A stretch of DNA of 64,000 bases from Streptomyces sp. P3 (GTDB lineage: Bacteria; Actinomycetota; Actinomycetes; Streptomycetales; Streptomycetaceae), in assembly GCF_003032475.1 (NCBI RefSeq), contig NZ_CP028369.1, forward strand, positions 2,046,001 to 2,110,000, given 5' to 3'. This document shows positions 1 to 7,350 of this stretch, in pieces. Under the pieces are notes generated by a model that saw only the letters and a list, made by a program, of their open reading frames with translations, was not told the origin of the DNA and searched no databases. Each line of letters begins with the position of its first letter. Position 1 is the first letter of the stretch. A program made the position numbers and the translations under genes.

Positions 1-1596
1 CCGGACGAGCCGGTGCACCTGGTGGGGCACGACTGGGGCTCGGTGCAGGCCTGGGAGTTCGTCACCGTCCGGCGCACCGAGGGCCGTATCGCGTCCTTCA
101 CCTCCCTGTCCGGGCCGTCCCTCGACCACTTCGGCCACTGGATCGCCGCGCGCGTGAACAGGCCGACCCCGCGCCGGGTCGGCCAACTCCTCGGCCAGGG
201 AGCCAAGTCCTGGTACGTGTACCTGCTGCACACCCCCGCCCTGCCCGAACTCGCCTGGCGGGGGCCGCTCGGCAAGCGCTGGCCGGGCATCCTGCGACGG
301 ATGGAAAAGGTTCCCGCCGACGCCTATCCGACGCCGTCACTGCCGTCGGACGCGGCCAACGGCGCCTGGCTGTACCGGGACAACGTCAGGATCCGGCTGC
401 GCCGTCCGCGCGCCGACGCGCACGCGCACGTGCCCGTTCAGCTCATCACGCCTCTCGGCGACCGGTTCCTGTCGGAGCGGCTGTACGACGAACTGGAGCA
501 CTGGGTACCGCGGTTGACGCGGCGCACCCTTCCGGCCGGGCACTGGATCCCGCGCACCCGTCCCGACCGACTCGCGTCCTGGATCGACGACTTCGTGACG
601 TCGGTCGACACCGAGCGGAAGAGAAGCGGTACGGAAGGCGGATCCGGGACCGGGCACGACGAGGGCAGCGGGGTCGGCGCTGCGGTCGGGACGGTCGAGA
701 GGCTCGAGGTGGTCGGGAGGCGCCGGAAGAACGGCGGCACACCGGACGGCGGGCGTGCCGCCGAGCGGTATGCCGAGCGATTCGCCGGGCAGTTGGTGCT
801 CGTCACCGGCGCGGGCAGCGGCATCGGACGGGCCACGGCGCTCGCGTTCGCCGAAGCGGGCGCACGCGTCATCGCCGTCGACCGGGATGCGGACAGCGCG
901 GCCCGCACCGCCGAGCTGTCCCGCCGGGCCGGCTCACCGGACGCCTGGGCGGAGGCAGTCGACGTCTCCGACGAGCAGGCGATGGAGAAGCTCGCCTCGA
1001 AGGTGCACACCGACCACGGGGTGCTGGACGTGCTGGTGAACAACGCCGGCATCGGTCTGTCGGGCTCCTTCTTCGACACGACGTCCGACGACTGGCGCCG
1101 GGTGCTGGACGTCAACCTGTGGGGCGTCATTCATGGTTGCCGTCTTCTCGGCCGGCCGATGGCCGAACGCGGGCAGGGCGGCCACATCGTCAACATCGCG
1201 TCGGCGGCGGCTTTCCAGCCCTCCAGGGCGCTGCCGGCCTACAGCACCTCCAAGGCCGCGGTGCTGATGCTGAGCGAGTGCCTGCGCGCCGAACTGGCGG
1301 GCCGGGACATCGGGGTGACGGCGATCTGCCCCGGTCTGGTGAACACCGCCATCACCTCCACGGCGACCTTCGTGGGAGTCGACGCGGCGGAGGAACGACG
1401 TCGGCAGAAGCGTGCCGCGCGCCTGTACGGGATGCGCAACTACCCGCCGGAGAAGGTCGCGAAGGCGATCCTGCGCGCGGTCGTGGACGACGAGGCGATG
1501 GTCACGGTCACTCCGGAGGCGAAGACCGCGAACGCGCTGTCCCGCTTCTTCCCCAGGGCGTTGAGGGCGCTGGCGCGGATGGGTGCGCCACTGTGA
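1..1596 (+). CDS. alpha/beta-hydrolase - short-chain dehydrogenase fusion (5' truncated)
   Basis: The reading frame is open from base 1, so the gene starts upstream of the window; 531 residues are visible. The first part is the end of an alpha/beta-hydrolase domain: the nucleophile elbow GHDWGS lies right at the start, an Asp-nucleophile form typical of epoxide hydrolase/dehalogenase relatives. A polar linker (bases ~610-760) leads to a complete classical SDR domain with the NAD(P) glycine motif TGAGSGIG (~806-829), NNAG and the YxxxK active site (~1241-1255). The two activities may act on one lipophilic substrate, but none can be named. It is followed by a DnaA-box cluster and kptA. The family assignment is safe; the substrate is unknown. 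Confidence 0.9.
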   Translation, partial: PDEPVHLVGHDWGSVQAWEFVTVRRTEGRIASFTSLSGPSLDHFGHWIAARVNRPTPRRVGQLLGQGAKSWYVYLLHTPALPELAWRGPLGKRWPGILRRMEKVPADAYPTPSLPSDAANGAWLYRDNVRIRLRRPRADAHAHVPVQLITPLGDRFLSERLYDELEHWVPRLTRRTLPAGHWIPRTRPDRLASWIDDFVTSVDTERKRSGTEGGSGTGHDEGSGVGAAVGTVERLEVVGRRRKNGGTPDGGRAAERYAERFAGQLVLVTGAGSGIGRATALAFAEAGARVIAVDRDADSAARTAELSRRAGSPDAWAEAVDVSDEQAMEKLASKVHTDHGVLDVLVNNAGIGLSGSFFDTTSDDWRRVLDVNLWGVIHGCRLLGRPMAERGQGGHIVNIASAAAFQPSRALPAYSTSKAAVLMLSECLRAELAGRDIGVTAICPGLVNTAITSTATFVGVDAAEERRRQKRAARLYGMRNYPPEKVAKAILRAVVDDEAMVTVTPEAKTANALSRFFPRALRALARMGAPL

Positions 1597-1705
1597 CGTG
1601 CCCGCACGTCCGAACAGGCCGCGCCCACGGGAGCGATGCCCGGCGCTTCCCCAAGTGAAAGGGATTCGCCGGGTGGTTGGGGAAGTCCGGTGAGGAGGAG
1701 GCCGG

Positions 1706-1759
1706 TTGTCCACAGAACCGCCAAATAGCCTGTGGATAACCACAGTTGCTTGTGGATCA
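1706..1759. promoter_or_regulatory. cluster of three DnaA boxes
   Basis: TTGTCCACA (1706-1714) is the preferred Streptomyces DnaA box. Reverse-oriented TTATCCACA (1731-1739) is a perfect classical box. Reverse TGATCCACA (1751-1759) has one mismatch. All three lie in the 219-bp gap before kptA. This is not oriC: there are few boxes and no dnaA/dnaN nearby. A DnaA-responsive promoter or titration site is possible. Confidence 0.6.
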
Positions 1760-1815
1760 AACCTCGCCGTCAAAACAGAATGCGTGATGCGCGTCTCCCC
1801 CGTCATGCTGACCGG

Positions 1816-2394
1816 ATGAACGAAAAGGACGGACCCGACAACGACAGGGACGACAGACGCACCGTGAAGGTGTCGAAGTACCTCTCGAAGCACCTGCGCC
1901 ACCAGCCCGAGCGCATCGGTCTCACTCTCGACGAGGCCGGCTGGGTCGAGATCGACGAGCTCATCTCGGCGTGCGCCGCCCACGGCTTCCGCTTCACCCG
2001 TGAAGAGCTGGACCACGTCGTGGCGGCCAACGACAAGAAGCGCTTCGCGATCGACGGCACCAGGATTCGCGCCAGCCAGGGCCACAGCGTCGAGGTCGAC
2101 CTCGGGCTGGAGCCGGCCGTCCCGCCGTCGTACCTCTACCACGGGACCGTGGCCCGCTCACTGGACGCCATCCGGGCCGAGGGGCTGCGGCCGATGAACC
2201 GGCACGACGTACACCTCTCGGCCGACCGGGAGACCGCGACCAGGGTCGGCGCCCGCCGCGGCCGCCCCGTGGTGCTCTCCGTCGACGCGGGGGCCATGCA
2301 CCAGGACGGCCATGTCTTCCATCTCAGCGCCAACGGCGTGTGGCTGACGAAGGCCGTGCCCCCGCAGTACCTGCGGTTTCCCGAGCGCCACTGA
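1816..2394 (+). CDS. kptA: RNA 2'-phosphotransferase KptA/Tpt1
   Basis: A 192-residue protein of the Tpt1/KptA family, which transfers an internal RNA 2'-phosphate to NAD+, giving ADP-ribose 1'',2''-cyclic phosphate. The bacterial physiological substrate is not established. Visible hallmarks are SKYLSKHLRHQPE near the N-terminus (the His-Arg-His core), ASQGHS around residue 85, LYHGT about 20 residues later and HLSADRETA, which together form the NAD/RNA site. The start at MNEKDG was chosen because it matches the family's N-terminus. No strong ribosome site precedes it, and upstream in-frame ATGs at 1732 and 1786 give implausible extensions. DnaA boxes lie 60-110 bp upstream. Confidence 0.92.
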   Translation: MNEKDGPDNDRDDRRTVKVSKYLSKHLRHQPERIGLTLDEAGWVEIDELISACAAHGFRFTREELDHVVAANDKKRFAIDGTRIRASQGHSVEVDLGLEPAVPPSYLYHGTVARSLDAIRAEGLRPMNRHDVHLSADRETATRVGARRGRPVVLSVDAGAMHQDGHVFHLSANGVWLTKAVPPQYLRFPERH

Positions 2395-2430
2395 AGCGCG
2401 TTCCGGCCGCCGCGCCGGACGGTCCTTGGC

Positions 2431-2886
2431 ATGATGTCAGGTATGGACCACTTACCCACCACCGAAGCGGCAGTCACCGTCCTGCGTGCCCTGGCCGCCG
2501 AGTACGCGCTGGAGATCGAGGTCACGCATGACATCGGCGCCGACCAGACCTCCCGTCGCACTGCCGTCGGCGTGGGCGTCACCGCCGACCCCGACGGCTC
2601 GTTGCCGCACGAGGCCCACGTGGAACTGGGCGGCCGGCCGAGCGTGAGCGTGCGGCTCTACCCCGACGACGACGCCCTGATCACCGTGGACGGCGTCGAG
2701 TGCCCCGACGTCGACCGCGATGACGTCCCCGCCTTCCTCCGCGCCCTCTACGACGGTCACGCCTGGGTGAAGAGCCGGCGCTTTCCCCCGGCCCACTTCC
2801 TGATGGTGCCCCTGCCGCAGGACCGGGTGCACAAGGAGTTCATCCTGGTCGGGCTCAGCCCGTGGCTCGCCCGGCGCACACGCTGA
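2431..2886 (+). CDS. conserved hypothetical protein
   Basis: A 151-residue soluble, acidic protein with no signal peptide or membrane segment. I do not recognise a functional family. It starts 36 bp after kptA, so it could be co-transcribed. Three in-frame ATGs (2431, 2434, 2443) compete; the third gives MDHLPTTEAA, which looks the most natural N-terminus, but no clear ribosome site decides. The gene ends immediately before a pair of parS palindromes and converges with the RiPP operon. Confidence 0.7.
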   Translation: MMSGMDHLPTTEAAVTVLRALAAEYALEIEVTHDIGADQTSRRTAVGVGVTADPDGSLPHEAHVELGGRPSVSVRLYPDDDALITVDGVECPDVDRDDVPAFLRALYDGHAWVKSRRFPPAHFLMVPLPQDRVHKEFILVGLSPWLARRTR

Positions 2887-2888
2887 CG

Positions 2889-2902
2889 GTTTCACGTGAA
2901 AC
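2889..2902. other. parS site (ParB binding)
   Basis: Perfect copy of GTTTCACGTGAAAC, the Streptomyces ParB-binding palindrome, in the gap between two convergent genes. Confidence 0.9.
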
Positions 2903-2913
2903 CACCACGAATA

Positions 2914-2927
2914 GTTTCACGTGAAAC
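2914..2927. other. parS site (ParB binding)
   Basis: Second perfect GTTTCACGTGAAAC, 11 bp after the previous site. It ends just before the stop of the last RiPP-operon gene. Confidence 0.9.
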
Positions 2928-2933
2928 CGCGCG

Positions 2934-3176
2934 TCAGTGGTCGGCCAGACGCCAGCCCTGAAGCCCCGGCCGGGACAGGATGTCGGCGGCCATCCGAGTG
3001 GCTTCGGACGTGGTGGTTCCGGGCGGGGCCGTGATCCGGAGGCGGGCCAGGTCGCCCTGGAACTCGCCGACCTCGGCATGCCAGCCCTCCGGGAGGAGAG
3101 CCACAAACCGGATCACCGCGGTCTCTGGTGGTGCCCCGGACGGACCGGTGATCGACACCTGATGGGAGAAGCTCAT
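2934..3176 (-). CDS. small protein at the distal end of the RiPP operon
   Basis: An 80-residue soluble protein beginning MSFSHQVSITGPSG and ending GLQGWRLADH. No family is recognised. It has no signal peptide or membrane helix, and its alternating hydrophobic/polar pattern suggests a small alpha/beta fold. It lies 140 bp beyond the tiny membrane protein, in the same orientation, and is the last gene before the parS pair. A ribosome site is not obvious in the preceding bases. Position and co-orientation suggest an accessory or self-protection role in peptide production, but that is inference only. Confidence 0.6.
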   Translation of the reverse strand: MSFSHQVSITGPSGAPPETAVIRFVALLPEGWHAEVGEFQGDLARLRITAPPGTTTSEATRMAADILSRPGLQGWRLADH

Positions 3177-3209
3177 GGACGGCTCCGCATGACGAAGTGA
3201 AAGGAGGGT

Positions 3210-3235
3210 GGTGGGGCAGGCTGCCGTCCCCCACC
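3210..3235 (-). terminator. stem-loop between the two small operon-end genes
   Basis: GGTGGGG (3210-3216) pairs with CCCCACC (3229-3235), with an inner CAG/CTG pairing. It is a strong GC hairpin without a T-run, so it could attenuate rather than end transcription. Confidence 0.4.
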
Positions 3236-3316
3236 CCTCGGGGTCCGTGCGCCGACCGTGATCCGGGGGCGGCCACCTGGGCACGGCCGGCCCCGGACAA
3301 GGCCTCTGGGAATCGG

Positions 3317-3496
3317 TCAGTCGGACGAGCCGCCCTTGGCGAGCCGACCGACCAGCACGAGGATGCCGACGGCGAGCGCCGCGCCGACGCCGTAACGGAC
3401 GCTGTCGGAGGTGTCGCTGCTGATCAGCACCACCTCGACGCAGGCGAGCACGGCCAGAAGCGCGGCGAGGGTGGTACGGGAACGGGAGGCGGTCAT
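3317..3496 (-). CDS. 59-residue two-helix membrane protein
   Basis: An ATG-initiated frame preceded by a good ribosome site (GGAAGGAA, about 6 bases upstream). It encodes MTASRSRTTLAALLAVLAC followed by a second hydrophobic stretch GVGAALAVGILVLVGRL, then a short charged tail KGGSSD. Two transmembrane helices with a short connecting loop are predicted. Tiny two-helix proteins beside bacteriocin exporters are often immunity proteins. The gene lies between the ABC permease and the terminal 80-residue gene, so self-protection against the membrane-active peptide is a reasonable guess. No homology was recognised. Confidence 0.7.
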   Translation of the reverse strand: MTASRSRTTLAALLAVLACVEVVLISSDTSDSVRYGVGAALAVGILVLVGRLAKGGSSD

Positions 3497-3593
3497 CGGA
3501 GTTCCTTCCGGATGATGTGGATGGGGGTGTCTCGCTGTACGGGCGGATCTGAGCGGGTGATACGGGTGACGCGGTACTGCCGGCGATGCGGTG

Positions 3594-3745
3594 GTGCGGG
3601 TGGTGCTGTGGTGCGGGTGGTGCTGTGGTGTGGGTGACGCGATGGCGTGGGGGCACGGCGGCGTGGGTGGCGCGGTGGCGTGGGTGGCGCGGTGGCGTGG
3701 GTGGCGCGGTGGCGTGGGTGGCGAGGTGGCATGGGTGGCGCCAGG
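3594..3745. repeat. 17-bp tandem repeat array
   Basis: Nine consecutive units of about 17 bp. Copies at 3594-3610 and 3611-3627 read GTGCGGGTGGTGCTGTG. Copies at 3661-3677, 3678-3694 and 3695-3711 are identical to each other (GCGTGGGTGGCGCGGTG), and two diverged copies run to 3745. The period is not a multiple of 3, so the array is non-coding. The same unit family occurs between the precursor genes (11893-11953, 12766-12794). It fills the gap between the permease and the small membrane protein. Confidence 0.9.
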
Positions 3746-3783
3746 GCCTCGGCCACCCGACTCCCCGTCAGTCCGTCAGTCCG

Positions 3784-5046
3784 TCAGTCCGTCAGCTTCA
3801 TGGCCTGGCGGAACGAGAGCTTGCGGTCGGTCTGCAGGAGCGCCCGGCGGTACACCCGGCTGCTCGCCCCGACGATGAGCACCGCGGCGGCGATCGACAG
3901 GCCGAGCGCGGCGGCCGGCTCCCACCAGGCGGTCTCTCCCGCCAGGACGCGGGCCGGCATGGTGACGGTCGAGGTCAGCGGGATGAAGGAGAGGATCTCG
4001 CGCACATTGCCGGACACCGTCACGCCGACGATGAACACCAGCGCGGTGATCGCGTTCACCGGCGTGGTGGTGGACTGGATGTCCTCGCTGCGGGTGGCGA
4101 GCGCACCGGCCGCGGCGAACAGGCAGGCCAGGACGGCAATGCCCACGACGTAGAAGACGAGGAACCAGCCCAGTCCCGAGCTGATGTCGGCGAGGAAGTC
4201 CTGCTCGCCCGTGGCCACCAGGCCGCCGACGCCGACCAGGCAGAACAGTGCCATCTGGGCGAGCGCCAGCAGCGTGGAACCGACGATCTTGCCGACGAGC
4301 AGCGACCGAAGGGGCACGGAGCTGGCGATGAGCTCGACGATGCGGTTCTGCTTCTCCTCCACGACGCTGGTCGCCAGCGCCGCGCCGAGCAGGACAGCAG
4401 CCAGATAGAAGAGGAAGCCGAAGAAGTACGTCGTCATCTGGACCGCGCCCTCGGGCGTCTTGTCGGCCGACAGCAGGACGTGCTTGACCTCCGCCCCCTG
4501 GCTGAGGGCCGTCAGGCTGGTGCCGGCGGCCTTCGCGTTCTCCGCGAGGGCGTTCGACTGCACGGCGGCGCCGATCCAGGTGGCGGCGATGTCGTTCTGA
4601 CCGGTGTCGCCGAGCAGGACCCAGCGGCCGCCTTCGGACAGGAGCCCGGCCTCGGCGTCACCGGACCGCACGGCCTCACGGACCTGATCGGCGGACGACT
4701 CCTGCCGGACCGTGATCTCGACGTCCTGGTCCGCCCGGACGGCCAGTTGCTCGGCCTGGCCGGCGATCCGGCCGGCCTGCTGGTCGGCCACCGCGACCGT
4801 GATCTTGCCCATCGAGTCGGCCAGGTAGAGCTGCAGCCCGATCGCGCCCACGATCAGGGCGAGGGTGACCAGCGTCGACAGCAGGAAGCCGCGGTTGGTG
4901 AGCTTCACCGAGATCTCGCGGGCGGCGACGATCCGCCAGGCGGACGCGGTGGCCGCACGGGTCGGGGTACCGGAAGCCGCGGGCGTGCCCTGCGGATCGG
5001 GCGATGTCCCGGACCGGTGCGCGGGGTTCGAGGTCACGGTGCTCAT
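3784..5046 (-). CDS. ABC-2 type export permease (NatB-like)
   Basis: A 420-residue integral membrane protein. The N-terminal cytosolic stretch is followed by a first membrane helix (RGFLLSTLVTLALIVGAIG), a large extracytoplasmic domain of ~170 residues, then five or six helices in the C-terminal half, including VVEEKQNRIVELIASSVP. This is the NatB/ABC-2 efflux layout. Its start overlaps the stop of the ATPase gene by 4 bases (ATGA), so the two form one exporter. The stop codon sits in an 8-bp repeat (unit GTCAGTCC, ~3765-3795). Co-orientation and a short gap to the YcaO gene suggest it exports the modified peptide or confers immunity. It may instead be an older resident transporter that the cluster joined. 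Confidence 0.85.
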   Translation of the reverse strand: MSTVTSNPAHRSGTSPDPQGTPAASGTPTRAATASAWRIVAAREISVKLTNRGFLLSTLVTLALIVGAIGLQLYLADSMGKITVAVADQQAGRIAGQAEQLAVRADQDVEITVRQESSADQVREAVRSGDAEAGLLSEGGRWVLLGDTGQNDIAATWIGAAVQSNALAENAKAAGTSLTALSQGAEVKHVLLSADKTPEGAVQMTTYFFGFLFYLAAVLLGAALATSVVEEKQNRIVELIASSVPLRSLLVGKIVGSTLLALAQMALFCLVGVGGLVATGEQDFLADISSGLGWFLVFYVVGIAVLACLFAAAGALATRSEDIQSTTTPVNAITALVFIVGVTVSGNVREILSFIPLTSTVTMPARVLAGETAWWEPAAALGLSIAAAVLIVGASSRVYRRALLQTDRKLSFRQAMKLTD

Positions 5047-5927
5047 GCGGAAGTCATCTCCCGGTAGACGTCGGCGATGCTGGGAACGACAGGGGTGAAG
5101 GCGTGGACGGGTCCGCGGCGCAGGGCCTCCGTCAGGAGCGCGCCGGGATCGGCGTCGGCGGCGAGCCCGACACGCGCTCCGTCGGGCAGCTCCTCGACGT
5201 CGGTCACGCCGGGGACGTCGCCGGCCCAGCCGGCCGGCGCACCGGTGACCAGGTGGTACCGGAGCTTGTCGCGGTGCCGGAGCTCGTCCGCGGTGCCCTT
5301 GCCGACGACATGACCGGTGGCCATGATCACCAGGTCGTCGCAGAGCCGCTCGACCAGGTCGAGCTGGTGGGAGGAGAACAGTACGGGGATGCCCGCGGCG
5401 GCGTACTCGCGCAGCAGCTCGGCCATCGTGTCGACGGCGTGCGGGTCGAGCCCGGAGAAGGGTTCGTCGAGGACGAGCAGCTTGGGGGAGCCGAGCAGGG
5501 CGGCCGCGATCTGCACACGCTGCTGGTTACCCAGGGACAACGACTCCAGCCGTGCCTGGCTCTTCTCCGCGAGACCGAGGCGGTCGAGCAGTTCGAGGAT
5601 GTGCCTGCGGGCGTCGGCGGCACTCTGGCCGCGGAGCCGGGCCAGATAGACGAGCTGGCTGAGGACCGTCTGCTTCGGGTAGAGGCCCCGCTCCTCCGGC
5701 ATGTAGCCGAAGTCCCTGCGGTCGGCGGCCGTGACGGGGACGCCGTCCCAGCGGATCTCGCCGCCGTTCGCGGCCAGTACGCCCATGATCATGCGCATGG
5801 TGGTGGTCTTGCCCGCGCCGTTACCGCCGACGAATCCGGTCAACCGGCCTCTGGACACCCGGAAGGACACCCGGTCGACGGCACGGTGATCGCCGAAGTC
5901 TCGTACGAGTTCTTCCAGTTCCAACAT
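5043..5927 (-). CDS. ABC transporter ATPase (NatA-like)
   Basis: A 294-residue nucleotide-binding subunit. Walker A is GGNGAGKTTT (~residues 34-43), the signature is LSLGNQQR (~130), and Walker B is LLVLDEPFSGLD (~150), followed by the H-loop SSHQLD. The ~80-residue C-terminal extension is typical of ABC-2 exporters. It partners the overlapping permease downstream. It begins 73 bp after the YcaO stop on the same strand, so it is probably in the RiPP transcript. In lantibiotic systems such pairs act in export or self-immunity; which applies here cannot be read from sequence. Confidence 0.9.
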   Translation of the reverse strand: MLELEELVRDFGDHRAVDRVSFRVSRGRLTGFVGGNGAGKTTTMRMIMGVLAANGGEIRWDGVPVTAADRRDFGYMPEERGLYPKQTVLSQLVYLARLRGQSAADARRHILELLDRLGLAEKSQARLESLSLGNQQRVQIAAALLGSPKLLVLDEPFSGLDPHAVDTMAELLREYAAAGIPVLFSSHQLDLVERLCDDLVIMATGHVVGKGTADELRHRDKLRYHLVTGAPAGWAGDVPGVTDVEELPDGARVGLAADADPGALLTEALRRGPVHAFTPVVPSIADVYREMTSA

Positions 5928-6000
5928 CTGTGTCTTCTCTCAGCTCGGTTGAACGGTTGCTCTGGTGGGGGGAATCCAGCGGCGGCGGACCGCCGTCGGG

Positions 6001-7350
6001 TCAGGGCAGCGGGTGCGGCGCCGCTTCACGCGGGTCGTCCAGCCCGGCGGCGCAGCCGGTGCGCTCGGGCGCCGACGCCAGACGGGGCAGGTGCCAGCTC
6101 CACCGGTGCGTCTCGTCCATCCGCAGGCTCTGGTAGCCGGGCGCCAGCACCTTGACGACATGCCAGCCCATGGCGGCGACCGCCCGCGGGAGGCGCGACG
6201 TGAGGTCCACGGTCAGAAGACCCGCGCCGTCGGCGGTGAGGGCCCGCCGGATCTCCTCCGCCCCGAGGTCCCGCGCGGGCGAGGGAGCCGGCAGCGGGTC
6301 CGGCTCCCGGAAACCGGCGACCCAGTCGCGCACGCTCTCGTAAGCGGGGCGGGTCAGCATGTGGCTGAGCCGGTCGTGCTCCGTCACGATCGGGGCGACG
6401 CGCCCGGTCTCACCCCGGCCGCGCAGCGCCCGCAGCGCGGCCCGTACCTGCCACGCCTCCTGGAACGCCTTGGCGGCGGCCTCGGCCGGCCGGGGCGACG
6501 CCTTCATGCCGACGGCGGCCAGGGCGCCCGGACCCTCCGGATCGATCAGGAAGCCGGTCATGCACCAGAGCCCGGGCACGGCGGTGGGAATGCGGGCGAG
6601 CACGGGGGTCAGCCCCTCCGCGCGGGCCCGTGCCCACATCGCCCGGAGCGCGGTGTCCGCGGGCGACGGGACGTACGTCGGCAGACGCAGTCGGCGGCCC
6701 CAGGCGACGGTGAGGGCGTCCCGTTCCGTCACCTCGATCATCGCCGCGGCGAGAGCGGTCTCGTGGCTCGCGCCGGCCGCCGCCCCGGACGGGCTCGGAT
6801 CGAACAGGTCGGCCCGGCGCGCGGGCCAGTCGACGAGGTCCGCGGGGACCAGGACGGGCCCATCGGTGTCCAGGTCGCGGGCCTCGTACCAGGACAGGGC
6901 GGCCGTCTCGGCGTCCGGGTGCGACAGGGCGTGGTCCGGGTGGTGGGCGTACAGCGTCGTGGCGGCGGCTGCCAGGTCGGCGGCGGAGCCGAAGCGGGCG
7001 GGGTGGGCGGCCGAGGGGTGCAGGGCACGCCGCTCGACGGCCTCGCCCGCTCCGCGCAGCAGCGCGTCGACCCGGGACGCGCCGCTGGCCCCGGCGAACC
7101 GGGCGGACAGCGGGAGGTCGAGGACGTCGGCGCCCGGCCCGGCGGGGGCCGAGGCGGTGACACCCGCGCGAGCGGCCCCCGCACCCGCGGAGCCCGCACG
7201 AGCGGGGGAGCCGACGATTGCCTCGAACCCCTCCACCGGATGGAGTTCGACCGCGCTGCTCCACAGCGGATCGCCGTCGTGCGGCGGTGTGACCGCGTAC
7301 CGCAGGGCGATGCCCGACGCCGGGTCGAGGGTGGTCGGAATGTCGATCAC
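6001..7350 (-). CDS. YcaO-family ATP-dependent peptide backbone-modifying enzyme
   Basis: A 449-residue stand-alone YcaO protein. YcaO enzymes phosphorylate a peptide backbone amide to make azolines, thioamides or amidines. The ATP-site motifs are intact: SGASRVDALLRGAGEAVER (~90-107), SGAAAGASHETAL with MIEVTERDA (~188-212), and KAFQEAWQVR (~295-304). The protein ends in a Pro-rich PHPLP, the C-terminus style of active YcaO cyclodehydratases. Its start overlaps the LanKC stop by 4 bases, so translation is coupled. No ThiF/Ocin-type E1 partner and no TfuA protein is in the window, and no precursor has Cys, so thiazoles are excluded. Oxazoline/methyloxazoline from Ser/Thr, thioamide or amidine remain. 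YcaO is not part of the minimal daptide set as I know it. Confidence 0.88.
   Translation of the reverse strand: MIDIPTTLDPASGIALRYAVTPPHDGDPLWSSAVELHPVEGFEAIVGSPARAGSAGAGAARAGVTASAPAGPGADVLDLPLSARFAGASGASRVDALLRGAGEAVERRALHPSAAHPARFGSAADLAAAATTLYAHHPDHALSHPDAETAALSWYEARDLDTDGPVLVPADLVDWPARRADLFDPSPSGAAAGASHETALAAAMIEVTERDALTVAWGRRLRLPTYVPSPADTALRAMWARARAEGLTPVLARIPTAVPGLWCMTGFLIDPEGPGALAAVGMKASPRPAEAAAKAFQEAWQVRAALRALRGRGETGRVAPIVTEHDRLSHMLTRPAYESVRDWVAGFREPDPLPAPSPARDLGAEEIRRALTADGAGLLTVDLTSRLPRAVAAMGWHVVKVLAPGYQSLRMDETHRWSWHLPRLASAPERTGCAAGLDDPREAAPHPLP

Noticed and set aside
1706..1759. Chromosomal replication origin
   Set aside because: Only three boxes and no dnaA/dnaN; streptomycete oriC holds many more boxes between those genes.
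3594..3745. 17-bp repeat array as a CRISPR
   Set aside because: Units are directly abutting with no unique spacers, and no cas gene is present.
3765..3795. Phase-variable 8-bp repeat at the ABC permease stop
   Set aside because: The stop codon lies in the first unit of the repeat as translated, so changing the copy number would not alter the protein.
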